Assembly: GCA_949316495.1 (NCBI GenBank)
Contig: OX439012.1
Coordinates: 21,982,666 to 22,046,665 of the forward strand
DNA length: 64,000 nucleotides
DNA from: Amphiduros pacificus
Lineage: Eukaryota > Annelida > Polychaeta > Phyllodocida > Hesionidae
Direction of reading: 5' to 3'
Shown: one piece after another, positions 13,316 through 24,342 of the stretch
Layout of the letters: each line of letters begins with the position of its first letter
How positions within the stretch are numbered: the stretch's first letter is position 1
Notes under the pieces: model-generated
The model's database searches: none
Told to the model about the DNA's origin: nothing
Seen by the model: only the letters and a program-made list of their open reading frames with translations
Position numbers and translations under genes: made by a program

Positions 13316-14766
13316 GGACTCTGTATCTATATTCATATGTATGGTCAATAAAAGTATTACCATCAGACAAGATCCAACTGCCAAAACGTCTGAGACATTG
13401 ATTTAAATGCCTTTGTCACTTCTACCTAAACCTGGAAAGAAACAGATAAATGTATCAATTTAAAATATAGCTTTAACAACAGCAAGAAACTGAAGGAGTG
13501 AACCAGCTTCTGTTTATTTGTTGTGCACTTGACCATGCAAAAGAAATGAGTCACATAAAATGAACCTTGACTGACACAAATAGCCAGCCATGCATGCTGT
13601 GAAAATAAGACGGAACCTATTTCAACCTCTTCCCCTGAATACATTGGTCTCATGACAAAAATATTAAATGTGACTGACACATCAAAGGTAAGTTTACATT
13701 GACTAATAGACAGCATTATGGTGGTCTCTTTTAATGAAGTAATGGTACATTTTGCATGAACAGTGCTTCTTATTACAGCATAGTTGTGGTGGGAAATTAT
13801 AGAAAAGAAAACGATATGTCAGTCTTCGCTTTGTTTTGTCTGTCAGCGTTGGCTGATGCATGGCGGTAGAGAACATATTACGTTTGTATATCCGAGGAAT
13901 ATAGTGGACAGAACTTTGACAAAAGAATAACTATAGAGAAATATATGATACTTTTTACGTAAAGGATAATTATATATAAAGAACTGGTGCACATTTGGCC
14001 ACGCTGTGAACAACATGATAAAACGAATTTAGGGGATTTGATGTCAATCAAATTTTGGTATTTGGAGTGCAGAAGACTGATAATAGAATCTGTTGAACGC
14101 TGTATTTTACTGGACAGCTGTGGGGAATGTAAAATATAAACCTGATTAACATTATCTATTTCATTCTATTTCAGATGAACATTATATAGTGCATTATTTT
14201 AAATGTTTTAAGCACAGCGATCTTATGAAATGAGTACATGTTTGGCTCCTACCACCTTTAAGGTGTTTGCAGGAGCTTTTTGACTGATGTGTCCGTACCA
14301 GATATATCAAGATGTTATCTTTATTTTTAGAAATGACACAAAAAAATCACTTATAACTCTGATCCGCGCATTCAAAATGATTTTTTGTTGTTGATATGAA
14401 GCATAAAAATAAAAGTGAAGAAATTTGGAATATGAAAGACATTGATGGAAATAAAAATTTGTTAATGATAATTTCCATATACAAATTTGCTTGAAATGAT
14501 AACATGAAGATGTAAATATTACAAAATTATGAAGAAATCAAGAGGTTGTATTGTCGAGAATATTAGGAGCTTAAAGTGGATATAGATATGATATTTTGTT
14601 TATTATAATTACCAAATATATATTATTGTTTTTGGATTATACAGAAAACTCTCCCACTCCTTTGAATTGTATAAAATTAATATAGAAGTGGTGGAGCGTA
14701 CAGATCCTTGTGATCTAGATATAACATTCCAGATTGCTTCACAGATAAACAAATAAAAAATACAAA
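13316..14766. other. Gene-free interval upstream of the transporter gene
   Basis: No coding exon was found. It must hold the promoter and any 5' UTR exon of the SLC46-like gene, but no convincing TATA box is visible. A GC-containing stem-loop lies at 14244-14275. Confidence 0.45.
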
Positions 14767-17700
14767 ATGGAGGATTCCGATGATAAGCGCCCTCTGGTGG
14801 CGAGACAGTCGAGTTGGCCAGGATGGAGAAGTAGACGGATTGTGGTAGAGCCTTTACTTGTTCTGTATGTTGCTGCTGGCTTCCCACTTATGTCCATCAA
14901 ATCCCAGTTCCTCTACGATAAGGTGAGATGTTTCTTTTATTTCTTGCCATAAGTACTATTAATAGATAATATCAGATACCACCAGATAAAGAATTATCAG
15001 AGTGATAGGTTCACCATGTCGCCCTCTGGTGGAGTTTGATACCATCAGATAAAGAATTATCAGGTGTCTCCATCAATTATAAAAAAGAAAATATTTACAA
15101 ATTTGTTTGACATTTATTTGTTCCTTTATGTCATAAAGATACAACTTACATAATAATTAATAACATTGATTAATAAATAATAGATATAATACACTTTAGA
15201 CATGAGCACAACTCAACTGTCAAAAGCCATATTTGGCTCTGAAGGACAACACAAAAAGGAATGTGCATTAACATGCACTTGCAGAATAAAAACAAAAATA
15301 GCAAAGAGTTTTATATTGGCAGGTGGCAGAACAGATGGGAGTTGACCCCAAGCAGCTTCGTGATTCCAATACTACAGCCTGCGACGTCAATCACTCTGAC
15401 CCATTCTACCAGACCCGAGAGAGGGTACAGGCAGAGACAGCCAACTGGAACATGTATATCGAACTTGTTGGCTTCTTGCCAGCCTTCGTCTTGCCCATTG
15501 TTTTTGGCGCAATAGGCGACAGTTATGGACGTAAATTTATGTTGGTAGTGCCCTGCATTGGATCATTCTTGACCGCTTTGGTGTACATGGCTATCGTCCA
15601 GTTTGACCTACCTGTGTACTACTTTCTCTTAGGATCCATTGAAAATCTTTTTGGGGGACTTAGCGTTATCTTTGCCGGAGCATTTGCCTATCTGTCTGAC
15701 ACGGTGAGACCAGAGAAAAGACCTTTTCGCATGACAGTCATTGATGTTGTGTCTTTAGGAAACGCTGCAATAGCCAATCTTTTTGTTGGCTATTGGATTA
15801 AAGCTCAGGGCTACTTCTGGCCACTTCTTTATGTCGCAGTAGGCAAAGCCTTTGCCGTTTTCTATGCCATATTCTTTGTCCCAGAATCTATCCAAATCTC
15901 TCAAGGAACCAGACGACTTAGTTGCAAGCAACTCAAACATGGCGTCGACATCTGCATCAAGGACGACGGAAGTGGACGCCGAGTTCGAATCCTCCTTCTC
16001 CTTGCTGTGTATTTTATAGGAGACCTTATCTCCGGTATGTCAGTGACCACCTTGTTTGAGATGAATGCTCCACTGTGCTGGGACTCGGTCCTCCTTGGAT
16101 ATTATGAGGCGGGAGCCATGCTTGTCAGATGTCTGGCCATGTTGCTCACCGCAAAGTTTGCTTCTAGATTTGTGGACGAAGCCTGGCAAGTATTCGTGTC
16201 CAAATTCTCAGCCATTTTGGAGTACCTCTACATGGCTTTTGTCTCTACTACCATAATGATGTACTTTGGTGAGTATTTTACTGTTTTAATATCGTTATCA
16301 TAAATAAAAAACCCTATTTAGCATATTTTATCAACATTTACATTTTTTCTAGTCAATATTATGTTTTTATTTTTATTCTTTTTGGCACTGAATGCCCTCA
16401 TTGTGTCGATGTACCGTAAAGCAATCATTCATTCATTCAATACATTAATACATTACAAGCATGTTAACTCATGGCTTTTATGTTTTTACATTTGTCTTAT
16501 CAAGTTTATGTGATAATGCAAAAGAAATATCTTTAGTCACTCTTCGAAAAGAGTGGGGCATTGAGTCCCAGTAAAAGGCATCCATCTGACCTGATATATA
16601 CAGTTAAATGTTCTACTATGTTCAATGTTCTACTATGATGTATTTTGGATGTTTTTAAAAAATATATTCTGATCTCTATTATACATTGTAAGTGACAATG
16701 ATAATATTGAAACAATTGTACTCTAACCAAGCTGGTTTGCTCATTGTGCATAACTGTTATTTAGTTGTCTGATATGTAACAATGGGCAAACCGTATATAT
16801 AAAGAAAATTTGGATGATGTTATATTTAATACATATTTAGCTCCGATATTGGGGTGTCTGTCATTTCTGAGTGTTCCCATGATAAGAGCCATACTATCTC
16901 GGTTTGTGCGGCAGGATGAACAAGGTAAAAAACACTGCATCACCTTGCAATTACATTAATATTATACATATTGTTCAATGTTTATGTACCAATCAAATTA
17001 TAGACTTGCATCACACAGAACTCAGTTTTTTTAAATCAACTTTTTAAACTTCACTATGATAATTTGATTTGGTCAACGTCTGAATAAAAATAATATAAAC
17101 TGATCCTCTATTTGTCATGAGTGCTGATTTGATTAGTATTTTATTCCTGACAGCCTCTTTATTTGCAATCATGGCGGCTCTCTTCCAACTGTCCCGCCTG
17201 GTGAGTTCTGTGTCCACCAATAAGATATATGCAGCATCCCTTCTCTTTATGGATGGATTCACCTTCCTCATGGTGGCAGCACTGAACCTTATCTGCTTAA
17301 TCATCGCTGGGTGAGTAATTTCACATAATTGTAAAATGTTTAGATTGCTGCACACAACTTGTGTTGAGAATCTTTAACAGTAAGTACCATATGTGTAGAT
17401 TCAACTTTTAATAGGAATCGCCATAGGGTAAGTACCTCACATAAAGTTGTTATGTAGAACTTGTATTATGAATCTTCATTCTGAAACTAAGTTTATGACA
17501 TTCTAAGTAAGACGTGTATATCAAACTTGTATTAAGAATCTTCATGGTGTGAGCACCTTACATTATTAGACAGATGCGTATTACAAGCATTTATGGAGTT
17601 GCTCTCCTTAGCAGATTCTGGGGCCACGGGCCGTGGCGCAGTTGGTTAGAGTGCCAGCTGATTAGCACCAGTTCCTCTGTGGTGATCCAAAGGTCGTGGG

Positions 17701-18980
17701 TTCGATCCCCATCTGTCGCGAGGTTGAATTCATGATACAATTTCACACATGAGCTGAGGCCCGTGCGCGAAGGGTTAACCCGTTGTCCTTGTAAATCTGT
17801 GACCAGGTGGGTTGTCATGTCAAGGACCTGCGACATGACAATTCAGTGAGGCAGCACTATATCTGCTACAAGTAGGTCTCATCACGAAATGACTGAAATA
17901 ATGTTGAAAGTGATGTAAAGCCTCAAACAAACAAAACAGATTCTGGGTTTAGAGGCCACATGTACAACAACTGCATGTCCTGGTAACGACAAATGCAAGC
18001 AACCATCAACAACATGTGTAGCGTTGTACTTCCATTATGGGTTGTGGCAGTTTGTTTTGGTCTGTAAGACGACGGGTATTGACTGTGTGCATGTGCATGT
18101 GCACAACCCACCAACTGCACACCTATCTATAGATTAATAACCCTGTATGAAAGGCTGACGCAATTTCATGACCTTTGAAGCAGAGGTATGATGTCACCCG
18201 TCCTCGCCCTGCAGAGTATCATGGTGTAAAGTACTCACATCACTAGTTTGATGCGAATATAAAGCTTGTATTAAGAACCTCCAAAGAGTAAGGATTTTGA
18301 GGTTAGATGTGTGTATTAAACTTGTATTAAAAATAGAGGTTAGGTGTCTAAATTGGAAATTTGTGATAAGAATCATTATAGAGCAAGTGTCTCGCATCAT
18401 TAATCAGATGTGTATATGTTTATACTGAGGAATATTCGGGCTATACAAGATCAGGTGGTCGAGGCAAGTATATGCCCCATCTTTGTGCACAGTCAGTGGG
18501 AATTTCTTGTATTATCACTCGAACAATATACAATAAACCACAGCTTTTGAGTACAAGCAGTTGGGCACAATTTCCCACATCAGCTTAGGCCCGTACCCGA
18601 ACAGTTAACCCATTGTCCTTATACATCTGTGACCGGGTGGGCTGTCATGTCAAGGGCAGCAGCACTATATCTGCTACAAGTAGGTCTCATCCCGAAATGA
18701 CTGAAATACTGTTGAAAGTGATGTAAAACCCCAAACAAACAAACAGCTTCACATATATGGCTGTAATTCCATAAGTCTTTGCACCTTTCAATGCGTCTTT
18801 CATCTATAACAAAGCAATCTCGAATACTTTTGTTAACAACATTTTAGAGAATATTGATTTAAATGTTATTTACCTCAATGAAATATGAATCTTTATTGCA
18901 GGATCTACATCTACAAATATAGAGGAAAAGCTAATCCCGAACCCATAAATGACTACACAGTATCTGTCAACGTCACCTAG
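14767..18980 (+). CDS. SLC46 / proton-coupled folate transporter-like MFS carrier
   Basis: Five exons: 14767-14922, 15323-16268, 16841-16924, 17154-17310 and 18902-18980, all with GT-AG introns. The join gives 474 codons ending in TAG (473 aa), the usual length for SLC46. TM1 lies at about residues 24-45. The long first extracellular loop carries two glycosylation sequons (N68, N75) around C72, as in vertebrate PCFT. The cytoplasmic loop has the MFS signature GAIGDSYGRK (D118, R122). Near the end of exon 3 is the SLC46-typical MIRAILSRFVRQDEQG. About 12 membrane segments fit. SLC46 members carry folates or other organic anions across plasma or lysosomal membranes, some by H+ symport; the substrate here cannot be told. 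The start is the only in-frame ATG before TM1, in the context ACAAAATGG. Intron 4 contains two SINE-A copies, and the 3' flank is a minisatellite with AATAAA at 19278 and 19726. Confidence 0.92.
17623..17936 (+). mobile_element. SINE-A, full-length tRNA-derived SINE with target duplication
   Basis: It begins with a tRNA-like head: box A GGCGCAGTTGGTTAGAGTGC and box B GGGTTCGATCCCC. A body and a conserved 3' domain follow, ending in a CAAACAAACAAA-type tail. It is flanked by an 11-bp direct repeat CAGATTCTGGG (17612-17622 and 17937-17947), a retroposition signature. It is the clearest of at least nine copies or fragments here. It resembles the long tRNA-derived SINEs known from bivalves; I call the family SINE-A because I cannot confirm the name. 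It sits in intron 4 of the transporter gene. Confidence 0.92.
18568..18745 (+). mobile_element. SINE-A, 5'-truncated
   Basis: It matches the SINE-A body and 3' domain from ACAATTTCCCACATCAGCTT to the CCCCAAACAAACAAACA tail, and lacks the tRNA head. It has an internal deletion of about 20 nt where the GACATGACAATTCAGTGAGG block should be. It lies in intron 4 of the transporter gene. Confidence 0.88.
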
Positions 18981-19027
18981 ATTCTCAGCGAGATGCACAG
19001 GCGGTGAATCATGCCGGGGATACAGGG

Positions 19028-19635
19028 AAATTGACTGTTTGGATGTCTGGTATTGATAAATGATGAAACTGTTTGGATGTCTGGTATTGAGAAATGATGA
19101 AACTGTTTGGATGTCTGGTATTGAGAAATGATGAAACTATATGGATGTCTAGTTATGAGAGTCTTGAAAAAGAATGAAATTGTTTTGATGTCTATTTTTA
19201 CGTAGGACTATAAACTGCTTGGATATCTAGTCAAGAGAAGGACTATAAACTTTAATATGTCTAGTCTTGAGAAAGACAATAAATTCTTTGGATGTCTGGT
19301 CTTGAAGTGTTTGGATGTCTAATCTTGAGAGAGGACATTAAGTGTTTGGATGTCTAGTCTTTAGAAGACTTTAATCTTTTGGATGTCTTGAGAAAGGATG
19401 TTAAATGATTGTCTTGTCCTGAGAAGGACCATAAATTGTTTAGATGTCTAGTCTTATGAGTGACTATAAATTGTTTGGATGTCTAGTCTTAAGAGGGACT
19501 ATAAATTGTTTGGATGTCTAGTCTTAAGAGGGACTATAAATTGTTTGGATGTCTAGTCTTAAGAGGGACTATAAATTGTTTGGATGTCTAGTCTTAAGAG
19601 GGACTATAAATTGTTTGGATGTCTAGTCCTGATTC
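19028..19635. repeat. ~36-bp minisatellite directly after the transporter stop codon
   Basis: Units share TTTGGATGTCT. The early part is GGTATTGAGAAATGATGAAACTG (period about 33-35). The last five or so units are near-identical 36-mers (GACTATAAATTG..CTTAAGAGGG, 19491-19625), so amplification there is recent. It begins about 50 nt after the stop and is probably transcribed in the 3' UTR. Confidence 0.9.
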
Positions 19636-20427
19636 TTGATTGCATTTAATTGTGTAGTTCTGGAAGTGTATACAGTTCCATCATTAAAGTTCAATATTAT
19701 CCTAAAATATGTTGAATGCACAAAGAATAAATCCACATTAATATAATATTTGCTTTTAATCTGAGTGTTTGTTGCATTTACAATGGATTTTAACTGGAAA
19801 TGAAGCATAACTCGAAACATCAGCGAAACATACATCAAAACATCTAGACTAGTATTATTCTGTTGCCATTTTCATAATTTTTAGCATCTTTTATGATAAC
19901 ATTTGTATCGCTATTTTCCCTTTAATAATAACTGATAACTGTGTACTTGAAACTTTGTCACCAGGTTTCAAATGGAAAATGGTGGAAGCGCGGCTCAAAA
20001 TTAAGACAAAGAAAATATACATGATTGTGGTGGTGTTAGAACACAACCAATGGTATTTGCATTTTGTCATGAATCCAATTCATAGAATTTTCCAGTCTTA
20101 TTCATAAAAACATGAGTTGTATGGGTAATAATAAGTATTTAACGAAATTGGAACGAAATGTTGATGGATTATCAATATTTTATTAAATTCCTATCTTGAT
20201 AGTTTTCCCAGGCTTTGGAATAATGGACATTTCTAGTACCCGTAGCACCCGAATTTCAAAACTAAATTCAAGATTCCGGAATGGCACTGTTGATGGCTGG
20301 GAAAGGTGCAATCAGAATTGACATTGAAATATTCAATATTTATATTTACCAGCAGTAAGTAACTATTGAGAGGAATACAAATCATGTTAAAGTGAAAACA
20401 TAATTATTTATTCAATAACATAAAGAT
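19636..20427. other. Transporter 3' flank
   Basis: No gene seen. An AATAAA at 19726-19731 could end a long 3' UTR of the transporter. Confidence 0.4.
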
Positions 20428-21035
20428 TTTGAGATGTCCATACCATTGATACTGAGAACAAGGTGTATGTCCATACCATTGATACTGAGAACAAGGTGTA
20501 TGTCCATACCATTGATACTGAGAACAAGGTGTATGTCCATACCATTGATACTGAGAACAAGGTGTATGTCCATACCATTGATGTTGAGAACAAGGTGTAT
20601 GTCCATACCATTGATTCTGAGAACAAGGTGTATGTCCATACCATTGATTCTGAGAACAAGGTGTATGTCCATACCATTGATGGTGAGAACAAGGTGTATG
20701 TCCATACCATTGATATTTCGTGGGTTCGAAACCCGGCCGTGCCAAGCTTGAACTCATGAAATTTCCCATATGAGCTGAGGCCCATGCCTAAAGTGTTAAC
20801 CCATTGTCCTTGTAAATTTGTGACCAGGTGGGTTGTCATGTCAAGAACCTGTGACATGACAATTCAGTGAGGCAGCACTATATCTCCTACAAGTAGATCT
20901 CATCACGAAATGACCAAAATAATGTTGAAAGTGATGTAAAACCCCAAACAAACAAACCATTTATATTGAGAACAAGGTGTATGTCCATACTATTGATACT
21001 GAGAACAAGGTGTATGTCCATACCATTGATCCAGT
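20428..21035. repeat. 33-bp VNTR split by a SINE-A fragment
   Basis: About nine 33-bp units (ACCATTGATACTGAG..TATGTCCAT) run from 20428 to 20715, and about two more from 20958 to 21035. Between them, 20722-20957 is a + strand SINE-A piece that starts at box B (GTGGGTTCGAAACCCGG) and ends in CCCCAAACAAACAAACC. The unit is 11 codons long, so open frames occur on both strands; they have no coding features. Confidence 0.92.
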
Positions 21036-21404
21036 GTATCAATACCACTGATACTGTAGTTTGTACGATTTGAATACTGCATCTTTGACAATTTGACCTA
21101 CTTATTTTTCAAGATGCGGCCTCTTGTAGTTTTTACCTACTGTAGTTTTGATGATTTGGTCTACATTGGTCTACATTGGTCTACTGTAGTTTTGATTGAT
21201 GTCATTGATCACACTCTTTGCTATACCCCGAAATGAGTACACTTAATTTGTATCACTCTTCCTGTGAATTTCGAATATTTTGATACTTATATTAAACATT
21301 TCATGGCAGGAGGTCATGCTGTCAGCCAATGAACCTTCATGTAGAGTCAATAATCTGTCATCACAGATCTATGTATTAAATATGAAAGAATTCATATGTC
21401 TAAC

Positions 21405-24328
21405 TTAGGTTTGAAGATAATTTGGCATATTTTGCATTTTCTTTGCAGTGATGTGACTATTAAAATTATTTATGTATTTATCTACGAATTTCTTCAATAC
21501 CGCAGTGTATGGGTCATTCTCTGTTTGTTTGTGTTTTCTCAAGAAGTATCCAATTTGATTTTTAAAAGTGCATTCCAAATTATCGCTTGGAATTTGCTGT
21601 TCAAGAAATGTTGCCAGGGTCAAAAGTTCCTCCTTCATATTAGACTTAAGGTTTTCATAATAAATTATTTGTAAAGGTCCTGTGAAATTTAGCCATGTTT
21701 TATTGAAAGTAAACCATTTCTTGGAGTGTTCTATGACGGCGTTTTTCCAGTCTGAAATACAAATCACATAATATGAATTATAACAAAAACAATCATATTT
21801 TAATAGTCTATGTAATTTGGTTGATGTGACTTTAAGCCACCATTCATTCATTCATTCATTTTATGTAATTTGAACAGGCCAACTGCTTCAGAACTGTGCT
21901 GTGCTGGAAGATTGTTTTTTCGTAAGATTTGTGAGATTTTCGAAAGATTTGTGAGATTTTCGAAAGATTTGTGAGATTTTCGAAAGATTTGTGAGATTTT
22001 CTCGCAAACAAATAATTTTAAGATGGCGGACTGACTGTATTATCCCGTAATTACTTTTCTAAAGAAGTCACCAACCGTAATTTAATCAGAATGAAAATGA
22101 CCCCCCCATCGCTGCAAGAACTGTGCATAGCCAAAGATCAGAATCTTCCCAGTAAAATACCTGTGGAGGTTGAGATAGTTTTCACAACACAAATTTCAAG
22201 TTGTTTTGCTCTAGTTTGGACCATTTCTGCTCAATAAATTACACATTGCTAAGATCGTTTCTGTGCCTTCATTTGTATTTTAGGCTGTGTAAAAATTACA
22301 ATTTACTCAAATGTAGGACAATATTGAGACAGAAGATAGGCTATGAAAAGAACCCTTTTTATATTATGCAATATTGACCTTTCAGAATAACATATTAAAT
22401 ATATTGGATAAGCAGAACAACTGTCAGCATCAATTTTATCTTGTCAATATTCTAAGTTTTGAACGCCATCAGTTTGTGTGAACATTGTCTTGGCACCAAA
22501 ATGGAATCATAAAAATCTAAGAAATATTAGAATACACACAAAATCACATGCATAATGTATTATTTTTTTACTTTAATGTGAAAAAAACAATTTTGACACT
22601 TTTTTATGGAAAATCCACCACATGCGTATTAAGCATACAACATTTTTCTTAACAGTACAGTATCATTTATTTTTCAAAGAAATCATTCTTGTTACAAATA
22701 GAGTCAAATATTCATAACTTGGTACCTCTAGATTTGAATTTGCTGGCCATTGCTGTTCCGGTATGGTTCTCGCCGGTCTGCAGTCGGTTAAACTCCGCTT
22801 TTATCGCCCCATACGGGTTCCTGACAAGGAGTATTGCCTTCTCAAATATGCCCGGAGCTGCATCCGACTTCTCGTGAGTTTTGACGACGATAACGCGGCT
22901 GTCGTTATACTGCTCACCCGGAAATCCTCTCCTCAACAACTTCTCATCGGTGTACACAGAACCCGTATAGTAGCCTGCAACATGGGAATTCTGCAAGATG
23001 TCCAATTAATTGCTGACATGGAAAATGTGTTTTTTTCTATTATCAGCTGGAGCCAAACGTGAGAGAGAGAGACAGACAGAGAGACCGAGAGAGACAGAGA
23101 TATATTTTATTTATTCATATTTTATTTATTCATACATGCATACATATAAACATACATATATAAAATATATATGTGTGTGTATTTACACAATATTTACCAT
23201 GAAAGATATTCTCTGAAATCCAATATCATCGCCAAATCTGTACCAACGTCACATAATGTCAAGTAAGCGTTAAACCAAGAGGTCAAAATGTGCCCATTAT
23301 TTGGCTTCTGAGAAAATAAAGCAGAACAGTTCATGGCTAATTGATCATACCTGCCAGATGTGTGAGCAATGTATTTCCTGACATAGGGAAATTCTGGATG
23401 AGTATATTAGAGAGAAAATATAAAATTATCAAAAGGAATAAAGTATTGGCATGTATTTCCTAACCCAGGGCAACCCTGATATATAAGAGAGGGAATACAA
23501 ATAAATAGATAAATAAAGCTGAGAGAGAATATTAAACAAATAAAATAAATAAAACGTAACAAGACGTCGATGCTGACCCATACCTGTCATCTGTTGGATG
23601 AGGTGTCTGAGCCATGTAATACCCGACCCAGGGTAATTCTCAGAGAGAATATTAAACAAATAAAATAAATAAAACGTAACAAGACATCGATGCTGACTCA
23701 TACCTGTCATCTGTTGGATGAGGTGTCTGAGCCATGTAATACCCCACCCTGGGTAATTCTCAGAGAGAATATTAAACAAAATAAATAAATAAAACGTAAC
23801 AATACGTCGATGCTGACTCATACCTGTCATCTGTTGGATGAGGTGTCTGAGCCATGTATTGCCCGACCCAGGGTAACTTGCCAGCGCTGTCAGAGGCAGC
23901 GTGTTATTGTCAGCATAGTGTAGAAGCTGGCAGTCCTCTGCTGTGCTCCCCCGCAGACCGCTTGCAGAAGGTAGTGATAGCTGTATCGCATGCGGATACC
24001 TGCTCTGAAGAATGCTATCCGCTGTTATGTTTATGTTATCACTGCTTGATTTTTGTATATGTTTGTCAATTTTGTGAGAGTGTGATGTTCCAATTATCAT
24101 TTCATGAAAGTATGGTGATACTTTTGACGTGTTTATTGCAGCTTGAATATATTTAATCCTGGGAATCATAGATTCTTTCTGTAATGCTTTCTGTTTTTTT
24201 AATATATTTGTCATGCTCCTGAGATCAAGAATTACATAGATCAAGCAAACTCCACATATGAAAATGGCGCACTGTTTTGTAATCTTTCTGAATACCATTT
24301 TGTCCCTGTGGCTTTCTAATGCTCTCAT
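21405..24328 (-). CDS. WSCD-type membrane sulfotransferase
   Basis: Three exons on the - strand: 24328-23824, 22974-22726 and 21751-21405. The joins are phase 1 and give 367 codons (366 aa). It is a type II membrane protein: short cytosolic N terminus, TM at about residues 18-36 (AIFICGVCLIYVILDL), then a lumenal stem with sequons. Exon 1 ends in the 5'-phosphosulfate loop LASYPGSGNTWLRHLIQQ. Exon 2 has TGSVYTDEKLL, a VVKTHE motif and the 3'-phosphate-binding AILLVRNPYGAIKAEFNR. Exon 3 has DWKNAVIEHSKKW and IIYYENLKSN, as in the WSCD (sialate O-sulfotransferase) family. The family transfers sulfate from PAPS in the Golgi; the acceptor here is unknown. No WSC domains are seen, so it is shorter than vertebrate WSCD1/2. 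An acceptor (TTTTCCAG) just 5' of the start implies an upstream 5' UTR exon. The first intron holds repeated copies of the P-loop exon end. Confidence 0.9.
21917..22001. repeat. 20-bp tandem repeat, 4 units
   Basis: The unit GATTTGTGAGATTTTCGAAA is repeated four times with almost no divergence. Confidence 0.9.
23350..23880 (-). repeat. 120-bp tandem duplication of exon end plus splice donor
   Basis: Three copies with an exact 120-bp period start at 23521, 23641 and 23761. Each spans about 55 nt of the sulfotransferase exon 1 end (P-loop to MTG) plus about 65 nt of intron. The copy at 23761-23880 contains the real exon boundary at 23824. The donor GACAG|GTATG is intact in all three (exon ends would be 23824, 23704 and 23584). 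Two more diverged remnants are visible at about 23350-23520. Confidence 0.93.
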
Positions 24329-24342
24329 ATTCTCGGTGATGT

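Noticed and set aside
17591-17836. Frame with MSQVLDMTTHLVTDLQGQR..THDLWITTEELVL
   Set aside because: This is the antisense of SINE-A. The same peptide appears at other SINE-A copies (20408, 38237) and is a common false gene call.
20404-20857. Five overlapping 97-149-residue frames with 11-residue repeats
   Set aside because: Product of the 33-bp VNTR plus a SINE; open on both strands and without signal or domain.
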